Shown one piece after another: positions 36,749 through 45,196 of a DNA stretch of 64,000 nucleotides (positions within the stretch are counted from its first letter, which is position 1; every line of letters begins with the position of its first letter). The notes below the pieces were generated by a model. It was not told the DNA's origin. It saw nothing but the letters and a program-made list of their open reading frames with translations, and searched no databases. Both the position numbers and the translations under genes were made by a program. The stretch covers positions 124,001-188,000 of the forward strand of contig NZ_SJPO01000012.1 of assembly GCF_007859935.1 (NCBI RefSeq), written 5' to 3'. Origin of the DNA: Posidoniimonas polymericola. GTDB lineage: Bacteria > Planctomycetota > Planctomycetia > Pirellulales > Lacipirellulaceae.

Positions 36749-38362
36749 GTGAAGTCCGATTATTCACAGGATCTTCCTAATCGCCTGAGCGCCGCGGCGC
36801 GGATCGTGGAGGTCCTGCTGGTCCTGACCGTTTTCTTTGTGATCGGCGGGACGCCGGTTCCCGGGGTCAACGAGCCGCACTATCTGGGCCGTTTCAAGCA
36901 CTTCTGGGATCCTGCCTGGTGCCAGGGCGACCTGTTCTTCGAGTCGCCCGACGCCCACCTGACCGTGGTGCTGCTGGCGGGCTGGCTAACTCATTTCCTC
37001 AGCCTGCCGGCGTTTGCCTGGCTCGGCAGGCTGGCCGCGTGGGGGGTGCTAGCATTCGCGTGGCAGCGGCTGAGCTGGCGGGTCGCGCCGCTGCGGTGGT
37101 GCTCGGTCCTGACCGCCGCCCTGTGGGTGACCGGCATCGAGCAGCTGCACCTGGCGGGCGAGTGGGTCGTCGGCGGGGTCGAGGCCAAGGCCTTCGCCTA
37201 CGCCTTCGTGCTGCTAGCGCTCAAGGCGTACCTCGACGATTGCTGGAGCCGTGTGTGGGTGCTGCTGGGCATCGCCAGCGCGCTGCACGCGCTGGTCGGC
37301 GGCTGGTCGGTGCTGGTGCTGCTCTGCCTGTGGGCCGCGTACCACCGCCGCGAGTCGCCGCTGCGGTCGATGCTGCCCGGCCTGATCGCCGGCGGGGCGA
37401 TCTCGCTGCTGGGGGTGCTGCCGCCGATCCTGATGAACCGCGGCGTCGACCCGGAGGTGGTCTCGCAGGCGAACGAGATCTACGTCTTCTTCCGCCTGCC
37501 GCACCACCTAGCGTTGCTCTCGATGCGGGACGACTGGCTCTCGAACCGGGCTCTGCGGCACACGTGGATGCTGGTGCTGCTCGCCTGCTGCGGGGCGCTG
37601 CTCGTGCTCCGCCGTCGCCGTCTTGCCCCGCCGCTGCGGGAAGACCCCATCCAGAACGACGACGCCCCGCTGCGGCTGGTGCGGTTTGCGTGGGGCGCCG
37701 CCACGCTGATGCTGATCGGCTTCGCGATCGAGGCCGGCCTCGCCGATCACCCCGCGGCGGCCGCCAAGCTGCTGAAGTACTACTGGTTCCGGCTCACCGA
37801 TGTGGCGGCCCCGCTGGCGGCCGCGCTGTGGCTGGGAGCGGCGCTCACCACCGCGGTCCGCGGGCAGAAACGCTGGTCGGCGGCCCTGCTGTTGGTGCTC
37901 TTGGCGGCGCCGGTCTGGCACTTCTCGACCGCGTTGTCCGCCCGCCTCGGCAAACCGGCGCCGCCGGCCGACCGCAGGGTCGCCGACTACGGCTCGTGGC
38001 TCGAGGCGTGCCGCTGGGTCGACGAAAACGCCCCGCCCGGCGCGCGGTTCCTGGTCCCGCTGCACTCGCACACCTTCAAATGGCGGACCGGGCACGCCGA
38101 GGTGGTCTCGTACAAGGACGTCCCGCAGGACGCCCCGCACCTTGTCCAGTGGCACGCGACGGTTAACGATATCTACTACCACACCAACGAAGCCGGCCAG
38201 CGGCGGTCCGTCCGCTCGCTCTCCCACCTCGGCGCCAGCCGGCTGCAAGAGCTCGGCCGGGAGTACGGCGCCGACTTCGCCCTCACCGTCAACTACCGCC
38301 CGGTCAGCCTGCCGGTCGCGCACCATAACGCCCACTACACCATCTACGACCTGCGAGACTAG
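36749..38362 (+). CDS. Polytopic membrane protein of unknown function
   Basis: A 537-residue integral membrane protein with about ten hydrophobic segments, such as IVEVLLVLTVFFVIGG near the N-terminus and WVLLGIASALHALVGGWSV in the middle. A conserved early NEPHYL is followed by a soluble C-terminal part (ENAPPGARFLVPLHSHTFKW). The layout recalls glycosyltransferase-type (GT-C) membrane proteins, but no catalytic motif is certain. The GTG start at 36749 is used. One base separates its stop from the HAD gene, so the two are almost surely cotranscribed and may act together on a phosphorylated or lipid-linked substrate (inference). Confidence 0.65.
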   Translation: MKSDYSQDLPNRLSAAARIVEVLLVLTVFFVIGGTPVPGVNEPHYLGRFKHFWDPAWCQGDLFFESPDAHLTVVLLAGWLTHFLSLPAFAWLGRLAAWGVLAFAWQRLSWRVAPLRWCSVLTAALWVTGIEQLHLAGEWVVGGVEAKAFAYAFVLLALKAYLDDCWSRVWVLLGIASALHALVGGWSVLVLLCLWAAYHRRESPLRSMLPGLIAGGAISLLGVLPPILMNRGVDPEVVSQANEIYVFFRLPHHLALLSMRDDWLSNRALRHTWMLVLLACCGALLVLRRRRLAPPLREDPIQNDDAPLRLVRFAWGAATLMLIGFAIEAGLADHPAAAAKLLKYYWFRLTDVAAPLAAALWLGAALTTAVRGQKRWSAALLLVLLAAPVWHFSTALSARLGKPAPPADRRVADYGSWLEACRWVDENAPPGARFLVPLHSHTFKWRTGHAEVVSYKDVPQDAPHLVQWHATVNDIYYHTNEAGQRRSVRSLSHLGASRLQELGREYGADFALTVNYRPVSLPVAHHNAHYTIYDLRD

Positions 38363-38363
38363 C

Positions 38364-39020
38364 GTGACCAAGCCCATCCGCGCCGTGGCCTTCGACATGG
38401 ACGGCACCATGGCCAACAGCGAAGACGTCTACGAGCACGTCGGGACCGAGACCCTCCGCCGCCGCGGGCACGAGTTCACCGACGAGCTGCGGCACCGGAT
38501 GATGGGCCAGCCGGCGGCTCAAGCGCTCGCCGTGATGATCGCACACCACGGCCTGTCCGACACCATCGAGGCGCTCGAGGTTGAGGGCGAAGAGCTGTTC
38601 TGGGAGATCGCCCACACGATCCTCAAGCCGATGCCGGCCGTGCGGGAGTTCCTTTCCGCGGTCGACGGCGCCGGCCTGCCGCGTTGCGTGGTGACCAGCG
38701 GCTCGCGTCGCTACGCGGACCGCATCCTGGGCGAGATCGGCCTCGACGGCTTCCAGTTCAAGATCACCGCCGACGACGTCACCAACGGCAAGCCTCACCC
38801 CGAGCCGTACCTGCTGGCGGCGGAGCGGTTCGGCGTCGCGCCGGACGAGATGCTCGTGCTCGAGGACAGCGGCAACGGCTGCAAGTCGGGCGTCGCGGCC
38901 GGAGCGGTGACGGTCGCCCTGCCGAACCACCACACCGCGGGTCACGACTTCTCGGGCGCGACCCTGGTGGCCGACACGCTGGCCGACCCCGCGATCCGTG
39001 GGCTGCTCAAGCTGAGCTAG
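38364..39020 (+). CDS. HAD-superfamily phosphatase/phosphoglucomutase-like
   Basis: A 218-residue HAD hydrolase of the beta-phosphoglucomutase/phosphatase class. Motif I is FDMDGTMANSE (nucleophile Asp and acid/base Asp), motif II is CVVTSGSRRYA, motif III Lys lies in NGKPHPEPYLLAAERF, and motif IV is VLEDSGNGCKSG. The cap is the helical C1 type. It is cytosolic. The GTG at 38364 begins one base after the stop of the upstream membrane protein. The substrate is probably a small sugar or nucleoside phosphate but cannot be fixed. Confidence 0.85.
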   Translation: MTKPIRAVAFDMDGTMANSEDVYEHVGTETLRRRGHEFTDELRHRMMGQPAAQALAVMIAHHGLSDTIEALEVEGEELFWEIAHTILKPMPAVREFLSAVDGAGLPRCVVTSGSRRYADRILGEIGLDGFQFKITADDVTNGKPHPEPYLLAAERFGVAPDEMLVLEDSGNGCKSGVAAGAVTVALPNHHTAGHDFSGATLVADTLADPAIRGLLKLS

Positions 39021-39037
39021 CAGGGGTAGCTGCGTCC

Positions 39038-39101
39038 AGCCCACCCAGCCAGGGGTGGGACTTCTCTGGTGCACGGTTCCCACCCCTGGCGGGGTGGGCT
39101 G
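39038..39101. repeat. Palindromic repeat carrying copy 2 of the 26-bp dispersed repeat
   Basis: The right arm (39076-39101) is identical to 21451-21476. The left arm (39038-39062) is its near-inverse, beginning CAGCCCACCCAGCCAGGGGT. Together they form a 64-bp hairpin element after the HAD gene. The copy at 21.4 kb shows only the one arm. Confidence 0.78.
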
Positions 39102-39238
39102 ATCTGGCTCGCGGCAGAGGGAACAGTACTTGGCGTTCGGAGAAATTCTCTAATCGCGCCAACCGGAACTGGCCGATCTACTCCCCAGGCGCCGCTGCGC
39201 CGCCGTTGAATCGCTTGCGCTACGGGAAGGAATCCACG

Positions 39239-39517
39239 ATGTCTAAGCTAGCTGCCCGCTTGTTTGCCTCTCTGCTGTTTGCGTGCGGGGCCGCCGTGCA
39301 GGTCGGCTGCAGCGCGTGCGGGTCTTGCCACGACTACTCGTCGCCGGTCGCGAACTGCAGCTGCCAGGGCTGCTCCGACTGTGGCGGCGGTAGCCGCGCC
39401 GGTTCGAGGTCGATGGGCTACTACGCCGAGAACGGCGCGAAGCCCGACGTGGATTCGCTCGATCAGGCGGTCGAGGTCGCGCGGCTGCCGGATCCCGACG
39501 CCCCGCTGCGGCGTTAG
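39239..39517 (+). CDS. Small Cys-rich exported protein
   Basis: A 92-residue protein starting with a signal-like segment (LAARLFASLLFACGAAVQVG) that runs into a Cys-rich region (CSACGSC and CSCQGCSDC). The first Cys after VQVG could be a lipoprotein site. The C-terminal 40 residues are acidic. GGGAAGGAA precedes the ATG at 39239. No family is recognised; a metal- or redox-related envelope role is possible but unsupported. Confidence 0.5.
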   Translation: MSKLAARLFASLLFACGAAVQVGCSACGSCHDYSSPVANCSCQGCSDCGGGSRAGSRSMGYYAENGAKPDVDSLDQAVEVARLPDPDAPLRR

Positions 39518-39535
39518 GGTCCGCTGACTAGCGGC

Positions 39536-40564
39536 CTACTGACCGTCGGTGGCCTTAGTTCCGTACCGGCGGTTGAACAGCGCGGGGTCGAACTCGTCCC
39601 GCGCGCCGTGCGGCTTCACCCGCTGCTCGACCGAGTCGACAAACCGGTCGCGTTCGTGCTGGGCCTTCACGAGACCGAACACCCCGCCGGACTGCTCCGC
39701 ACGGGCGGCGTCGGAGCCGGCTTGCTCTTCCGGCCGGCAGACCGAATTCACCCAGGCGACCAGATGCGCCTCGAGCGCCGCGTGCCGGCCGGTAAACGCC
39801 GGCGTCGTGCGGCCGGCGTGGGGCCGCTGGGCGGCATTAAGCAGCGTGCTCGCGGCCGGGTCGTGCCGGTCGATGTACTCGAGCACCGCCGTTAGGTTGG
39901 CGTGCGTGGTGCGGTGGTCGCCCTGACCGTGGAGCAGCGAGCGGTCGAGGATGAACTCCTCGGGGCCGGTGCCCTGGTGGCAGCCGCCCGCGGTGCAGTT
40001 GTTGACCAGGATCGGCTGGACGCGGCGGACGAACTGCTCCGCCACGCCGGGCGGGAGCGACTCGATCGCCGCGCTGGTCGTGGCCGGGGCCCTCGCCGGC
40101 GCAAGGACGGGCGCCTCGTAGCTGGCGGGACGCACCGCCGGGTCGGATTGCCGGGGGCGTGATGACTCGAACAGCCGCCGCTCGAGCACCGCGACACGGC
40201 GGTCGGTCGGATCAGCGACGCGGGCCTCAAGCAGCTCGCGTGACGCCTGCGGCATCAGCCGCTGCTCTAGGCACCACGAAGCCAGCCGCAGGTGGTCGTT
40301 GACGGTTGGCCGCTTGATGGCTGCTCGCTTCCACTGGTAGACCTCTTCGAGGGTCGCCGCCTCGTGGGCGATGGCGGACTCCTCGAGCCAGAGCTGCGAG
40401 CCAACATTGCTGAGCAGCACCCGGCCACCGGAGCGACTAACCCGGCCGGTCATGACGTTGCCGTTGTGCAGCAGCACGCAAGACACGCCGTCGGCCGCCG
40501 CCAGGCCGGCAAGGACCAGGCAGAGGGTGACGGTTAAGACGAAACTGCGGGTGTTAAAGACCAT
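39536..40564 (-). CDS. Secreted protein with CX4CH cytochrome-like motif
   Basis: A 342-residue exported protein with a signal peptide (VLTVTLCLVLAGLAAADG). Residues about 30-75 resemble a short beta domain (LLHNGNVMTGRVSRSGGRVL). A conserved region at about 180-260 reads RRVQPILVNNCTAGGCHQG, which parallels the planctomycete heme-domain entry VRPIL..NCxxCH but with four residues between the Cys pair. It may bind heme c in a CX4CH manner or another metal. No other cytochrome gene is adjacent. Function is unknown. Confidence 0.6.
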   Translation of the reverse strand: MVFNTRSFVLTVTLCLVLAGLAAADGVSCVLLHNGNVMTGRVSRSGGRVLLSNVGSQLWLEESAIAHEAATLEEVYQWKRAAIKRPTVNDHLRLASWCLEQRLMPQASRELLEARVADPTDRRVAVLERRLFESSRPRQSDPAVRPASYEAPVLAPARAPATTSAAIESLPPGVAEQFVRRVQPILVNNCTAGGCHQGTGPEEFILDRSLLHGQGDHRTTHANLTAVLEYIDRHDPAASTLLNAAQRPHAGRTTPAFTGRHAALEAHLVAWVNSVCRPEEQAGSDAARAEQSGGVFGLVKAQHERDRFVDSVEQRVKPHGARDEFDPALFNRRYGTKATDGQ

Positions 40565-40744
40565 GCCGGGGCGAGGTTAGGGCCCCTCGGCCAACCGGTC
40601 AACCCTAGCCTGTGCAGGCGCCGGCATTTATACTAGCAAGCCTGCGTGGTGGCCCGTCGCGGTGGCCCGTGGTGGCCCCTCGTCGAGCCTCGGCGGGGGC
40701 CCGGAGCGGGCGCTTGGAGGTAGTTGCGGGAGAGGAAGGCAGCG

Positions 40745-41014
40745 GTGGAACAGCGAGTCGTACACTTCCAGGGTCGCGTCCAGGGAGTCGGCTTCCGCTA
40801 CACCACCTGCCAGGAGGCCCGCGCGCTGAACGTGACCGGCTACGTCAAGAACCTGCCCGATGGGCGGGTTGAGCTGGTCGCCGAGGGCGAGCCGGCCGAG
40901 CTCGACCGGCTCCTCGCCGGGGTCCGCGAACAGCTCGGTGGCTTCATCCGTAGCGAGCAGACCGACACCCTCCCGGCGACCGGGCACTACAACGATTTCC
41001 GCGTCACGCACTAG
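40745..41014 (+). CDS. acyP: Acylphosphatase
   Basis: An 89-residue acylphosphatase. The phosphate-binding Arg is in [12 protein letters not shown] and the catalytic Asn in [14 protein letters not shown]. It hydrolyses acyl phosphates in the cytoplasm. The GTG at 40745 gives the normal length, and AGGAAGG lies just upstream; the open frame extends to 40724 without family similarity. The next gene (ABC-2 permease) begins 61 bp downstream. Confidence 0.9.
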   Translation: MEQRVVHFQGRVQGVGFRYTTCQEARALNVTGYVKNLPDGRVELVAEGEPAELDRLLAGVREQLGGFIRSEQTDTLPATGHYNDFRVTH

Positions 41015-41075
41015 CACGCTGTTCACGTCCCGCACCTGGTTCCCCTTTCCTCCTCCCCGAGCTAAGTCCAACACG

Positions 41076-42560
41076 ATGCCCGTGCTCCCGCTCGCTAATC
41101 TGCAGTTGTGGCTGACCCCGTTGTGGATGGTGTCGCTCGGCGTGACGATCGCTGTGCTGGTGCTGCTAGCGGTGTACGGCGTGCTGTGGCTCGTTTCGCG
41201 CCGGGTCGCGGAGCGGATGGCGGTGTCGTTCAGCGAGGGGATGCTGCTGCCAATCAGCTACGTGCTGGGGGCCTTCGTGGCGGTGTTTGTGCTGGGCGCC
41301 GCAACCGCGCCGACCAGCCTGGTGCTCGACTCGTTCAAGCGGCTGCCGTATGTCCGGCCGATCGAAACCACGGTCGAGATCCCCGCCAACGTCGAGGACC
41401 ACGAGGTGACGGCGGTCTCGTTCCAGGCCGAAGAACTCACCAGCTACCAGTTCACCAGCGACCAGGACGTGCGGATCGGCATCGAGCCGGGCCAGGCCTA
41501 CGGGCAGTCGATGGTGGTGCTCGGCGGCGAGGCAGACGGCTACGAGTGGTCGCCCGGCAGCAAGAACCTGCGGGGCTTCGTCGGCAAGGTCGACAAGCTG
41601 TACGTCACCAACGAGGGGGACGCCCCCGCCCAGCTCACGCTGCGGTTCGACACCGACGTCCGGGTGCCGGAAGTGCACCACGTGCGGACGGTCGTGATCT
41701 CGGTGCTGAGCGTCTTTGCCCTGTACTTCGCCCTGCAGTGGCTGCTGCCGGCGATCTCGAACATCTCGGTCGCGACGGCCAAGGAGGCGGTCGGGCAGCC
41801 GCTGTTCCTGTTGTTCCTCTTGATCGGCGGCGCCGCGCTGCTGATCTACATCGTGATCCCCTACAACACCTTCGGCGAAGACGTCAAGATGCTGAAGGAC
41901 TCGGGCCTGACCACCATCATGGTGCTGGCAATGATCTTCGCCATGTGGACCGCCAGCGCCACCGTGGCCGAGGAAATCGAGGGCAAGACCGCCCTCACGC
42001 TGCTCTCCAAGCCGATCAGCCGCCGGCAGTTCATCATCGGCAAGTACTTCGGCATCCTCTGGCCGGTGCTGGTGATGTTTGTCGTGCTGGGGCCGATCCT
42101 GATGGCGAGCGTGTCGTACAAGGTGGTGTACGACGCCCGCGAGACCTCCAACCCGCAGCCCAAGTGGGAGGAGTGCTACGACGAGATGATCCAGGTCCCC
42201 AGCGGCCTGACCCTGGCATTCATGGAGACCGCCATCCTGTCGGCCATCAGCGTGGCGATCTCGACCCGCCTGCCGATGATGCCGAACCTGATCATCTGCG
42301 GCTCGATCTACGTGCTGGGCCACCTGGGGCCGCTCATCGTGCAGTCGTCGATCGGGCAGATCGAGTTCGTGGCGTTCTTCGGGCGGCTGATATCGGTGGT
42401 GATCCCGAACCTCGACAACCTCAACATCCAGGCCGCCATTGCGGCCGGCGTGCCGGTGCCGTCGGTCTACCTCTGGATGGCGGCCGGCTACACGTTGCTG
42501 TACTGCACCGCGGCGATGCTGCTAGCGCTGATCCTGTTCGAGGACCGCGACGTCGCTTAA
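41076..42560 (+). CDS. ABC-2-type transporter permease
   Basis: A 494-residue membrane protein with about eight transmembrane segments. It starts with a helix pair, followed by a large extracytoplasmic beta-rich domain (about residues 85-205), then five to six helices. The segment EEIEGKTALTLLSKPISRRQ before a long helix is typical of ABC-2 permeases. No ATPase gene is within the window on this strand, so the partner must lie elsewhere. Its 3' end overlaps the convergent PEP-CTERM-like gene by four bases. Confidence 0.8.
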   Translation: MPVLPLANLQLWLTPLWMVSLGVTIAVLVLLAVYGVLWLVSRRVAERMAVSFSEGMLLPISYVLGAFVAVFVLGAATAPTSLVLDSFKRLPYVRPIETTVEIPANVEDHEVTAVSFQAEELTSYQFTSDQDVRIGIEPGQAYGQSMVVLGGEADGYEWSPGSKNLRGFVGKVDKLYVTNEGDAPAQLTLRFDTDVRVPEVHHVRTVVISVLSVFALYFALQWLLPAISNISVATAKEAVGQPLFLLFLLIGGAALLIYIVIPYNTFGEDVKMLKDSGLTTIMVLAMIFAMWTASATVAEEIEGKTALTLLSKPISRRQFIIGKYFGILWPVLVMFVVLGPILMASVSYKVVYDARETSNPQPKWEECYDEMIQVPSGLTLAFMETAILSAISVAISTRLPMMPNLIICGSIYVLGHLGPLIVQSSIGQIEFVAFFGRLISVVIPNLDNLNIQAAIAAGVPVPSVYLWMAAGYTLLYCTAAMLLALILFEDRDVA

Positions 42561-43219
42561 GCGGTTGGGCGCCAGCTTCTCCGCTTGCAGAAATCGGTGC
42601 GCCGGGTCGCGCCCGCGGCACTAAAAAAAACCGCTAAACAACCGCTCACGGCTGAACCGGGCTCGGGCACAACCAGCGTGGCCGTCGCCGAAGCCCTCTC
42701 GTACCAGCCATCCGAGTCGTTCCACATTGTGAACGTCGCAGTGTTGCCGCTAAATACAACGGAGTACCGAGTCCGAAATGGCTCGACAATTACCGTAGGC
42801 ATGATATGGGACTCGGAAGTAAGTCCAATTAGCCCATCGATCGTTTGGAGATAAACACCGCGCCAACCACCGCTTGCGATTTCCGGCGGGGGCTCAAAGC
42901 GGCGTCCGAACTCGACAGGATCGAGCTCAACCGTTTTCTCCTGGATGCTCAGAGGCTCAACCACCACGCGTGTCGTGTGGAGATTCACTTGGGTGAATGT
43001 TAGGTCGAGCGTATCGAGACTACCGGTCTGGGTTTGGTGGTCCAGAATTACGGAGAAGCCGCCTGCGAACTCACCGGTTACGCGATCGGTCCGGTCGACG
43101 AACTGCCGGTCGTGGAAGTGGTAGTCGGACGATTCAAATCGGTAAGTACGTAGCTCTGAGCCGGCAGCGTACGCTGTTGACATGGCAAGCGCCGCCACAA
43201 TGAGTGGAGTGCAATGCAT
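42557..43219 (-). CDS. PEP-CTERM-like exported protein
   Basis: A 220-residue secreted protein with a signal peptide (PLIVAALAMSTAYAAG) and a C-terminal VPEP motif followed by a short hydrophobic helix and an Arg-rich end (VPEPGSAVSGCLAVFFSAA, then TRR). This is the PEP-CTERM sorting arrangement recognised by exosortase in exopolysaccharide-producing bacteria. The tail after the Arg cluster is unusually long (about 15 residues). The central part is a beta-rich domain of unknown function. No exosortase is in the window. Confidence 0.75.
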   Translation of the reverse strand: MHCTPLIVAALAMSTAYAAGSELRTYRFESSDYHFHDRQFVDRTDRVTGEFAGGFSVILDHQTQTGSLDTLDLTFTQVNLHTTRVVVEPLSIQEKTVELDPVEFGRRFEPPPEIASGGWRGVYLQTIDGLIGLTSESHIMPTVIVEPFRTRYSVVFSGNTATFTMWNDSDGWYERASATATLVVPEPGSAVSGCLAVFFSAAGATRRTDFCKRRSWRPTA

Positions 43220-43260
43220 TGCTGGCTCCTCGATTGTTACGGCGCGGCGAGTGGCAGACC

Positions 43261-44340
43261 TTAGGCCGCCCGGCGAGCAGGCTCCTCCACCGGCATCGCC
43301 GGCGAGGCGAACATCCCGTGGCGGCCTTCGGCCGACCCGTCCCAGCGGTGTTCTTCGACCTTGAGCAGGATCTGCTCGGCCACACCAACCGCGTCGCGGC
43401 CGTCGGCGCCGGTCACCCGCGGGGCGCTGCCCGTGATGATCGCGTGGGCGAAGTCATTCAGCTCTTCCTCCAGCGCGTTGACCGGCGGGACTTCCTCGGT
43501 GGTTTTCACCAGGAGCTCCTCGAACAGGTTGTCGCGGAGGTGAGCCTGTTGGTCGGCGCTCAGCGCGTCGACGTGGAAGCCGCGGCGGAGCACATCCTCA
43601 CGCGGCTCGACGACGGTCGTCTGCCGGGTGTTAAAGTCGACCCCGACGTAGCCGCGGCTGGTGTACGCCTGAAGGGTGCGTTCCAGCTGGAAGCTGACCC
43701 GCGAGGCGTTGAGCTGCGCGACGCAGCCGTTCTCGAAGTTGAGTTGCGCGGTGACCATGTCCTCGTGGTCGCCCAGCACCGACAGGCCCATCGCCTCGAC
43801 GGCGACCACCGGCGAGCGGACGAGGCTCAGCACCAGGTCGATGTCGTGGATCATCAGGTCGAGCACCGCGCCGATGTCGGTCGAGCGGAACGTGTAGCCA
43901 CTGGTGCGGTTGCACCGCAGCAGCCGCGGGTCACGCAGCCTGGGAGCGGCGACCGACAGCGCCGGATTAAAGCGTTCGACGTGGCCGACCTGCAGCACGG
44001 CGCCCGAGGCGTCGGCGGCGGCGACCAGCTCGTTGGCCTCGCCAAGGGTCGGCGTCAGGGGCTTCTCGCACAGCACGTGCACGCCGGCGTCGAGCAGCTC
44101 CTTGACGATGCCAAAGTGGAGTACGGTCGGCGTGGCGACCACGGCGGCGTCGATCTTGCCGATCAGCGTTCGGTAGTCGGCGACCGCCTCGGCGCCGGTC
44201 TCGGCGGCGATGGCGTTGCGGTTCTGCTCGCTGGGGTCAGCAACCGCGACCAGGTCGAGCGACTCGATTCCGGCCGACAGCTTGGCGTGGAAACCACCCA
44301 GGCGCCCGGCGCCAACGACTGCGATTCTTGGACGTATCAT
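43261..44340 (-). CDS. Gfo/Idh/MocA oxidoreductase in lpx operon (GnnA candidate)
   Basis: A 359-residue cytosolic oxidoreductase. The NAD motif is VVGAGRLGGFHAKL and the active-site Lys is in HVLCEKPLTPT. It begins inside the lpxA stop (ATGA overlap), so it is translationally coupled to lpxA. In Acidithiobacillus and Leptospira, GnnA, a Gfo/Idh/MocA enzyme encoded near lpxA, oxidises UDP-GlcNAc at C3 so that GnnB can aminate it, giving amide-linked lipid A. The same context makes GnnA function plausible here, but no GnnB aminotransferase gene is adjacent. Without it the enzyme could act on another nucleotide sugar. Confidence 0.85.
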   Translation of the reverse strand: MIRPRIAVVGAGRLGGFHAKLSAGIESLDLVAVADPSEQNRNAIAAETGAEAVADYRTLIGKIDAAVVATPTVLHFGIVKELLDAGVHVLCEKPLTPTLGEANELVAAADASGAVLQVGHVERFNPALSVAAPRLRDPRLLRCNRTSGYTFRSTDIGAVLDLMIHDIDLVLSLVRSPVVAVEAMGLSVLGDHEDMVTAQLNFENGCVAQLNASRVSFQLERTLQAYTSRGYVGVDFNTRQTTVVEPREDVLRRGFHVDALSADQQAHLRDNLFEELLVKTTEEVPPVNALEEELNDFAHAIITGSAPRVTGADGRDAVGVAEQILLKVEEHRWDGSAEGRHGMFASPAMPVEEPARRAA

Positions 44341-45143
44341 GCGGCCCTCTTTGCTTCCCGGCCGCGTCCGTGGCGGCCTTCTTGTTGCCCCTCGACAAAC
44401 GACAGCAGCTTCTTCACGCCCGGGGTGATGCGGTCGGCTCCGCGGAGCACCTCGCGGGCGGCCTCCAGGCCGACCTTCGAGCGGTAGAGCAGGCGGTGGG
44501 CCTCGGCGAGCGAGTCGATCTCGGCCGGGTCGAAGTTGTTCCGACGCAGCGCCACGATGTTGATGCAACGCGGGCGGGCGGGCGTGCCCTCGCACAGCAT
44601 GAACGGCGGGACGTCGTGCAGCACGCGGCTTAGTCCGCCGATGAAGCTGTAGCTGCCGATGGTCGTGTAGTGGTGCACCGCCACGCCGCCCGAGAGCGAC
44701 GCGAAGTCGTTCACGTGGACGTGGCCGCCGAGCAGCGTGCCGTTGGCGATGATGATACGGCTGCCGAGCTTGCAGTCGTGGGCGACGTGCGAGTTGGCCA
44801 TCAGGAAGTTCTCATCGCCGAGCGAGGTGATGCCGTCTTCCTTCTCGGTGGCGCGGTTGACGGTCACGCCCTCGCGGAACATGTTGCCGTGGCCGATCAC
44901 GACCTTCGTGGCCGAGCCGGTGTAGCTGATGTCCTGGGGCTCGCCGCCAATCACGACGTTCGGGTAGAAGGTGTTGTCGCGGCCGACGTCGACGTGGCCC
45001 ATCAGGGTCACGTTGTTCAGGAGTCGAGTGCCGCGTTCGATCCGCACATTGGCGCCCACCGTGCAGAACGGGCCGATCTCGACCTCTTCGTCTAGTTCCG
45101 CACGCGGGTCCACCCAGGCGTTCGCTGCGATGCTGGTGGCCAT
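44337..45143 (-). CDS. lpxA: UDP-N-acetylglucosamine acyltransferase
   Basis: A 268-residue left-handed parallel beta-helix acyltransferase with hexapeptide repeats (for example IGPFCTVGANVRI). The catalytic His motif is ANSHVAHDCKLG and the C-terminal helical part follows residue 190. It transfers an acyl chain from acyl-ACP to UDP-GlcNAc, the first step of lipid A synthesis. The start at 45143 (MATSIAANAWVDPRAEL) is chosen over 45170. It lies 54 bp downstream of lpxC and overlaps the oxidoreductase start. Confidence 0.92.
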   Translation of the reverse strand: MATSIAANAWVDPRAELDEEVEIGPFCTVGANVRIERGTRLLNNVTLMGHVDVGRDNTFYPNVVIGGEPQDISYTGSATKVVIGHGNMFREGVTVNRATEKEDGITSLGDENFLMANSHVAHDCKLGSRIIIANGTLLGGHVHVNDFASLSGGVAVHHYTTIGSYSFIGGLSRVLHDVPPFMLCEGTPARPRCINIVALRRNNFDPAEIDSLAEAHRLLYRSKVGLEAAREVLRGADRITPGVKKLLSFVEGQQEGRHGRGREAKRAA

Positions 45144-45196
45144 GGGAAGTCTCCTCAGATAGGCGGGCAATCCTTTGCCCGCTCGTGAATGATTCG

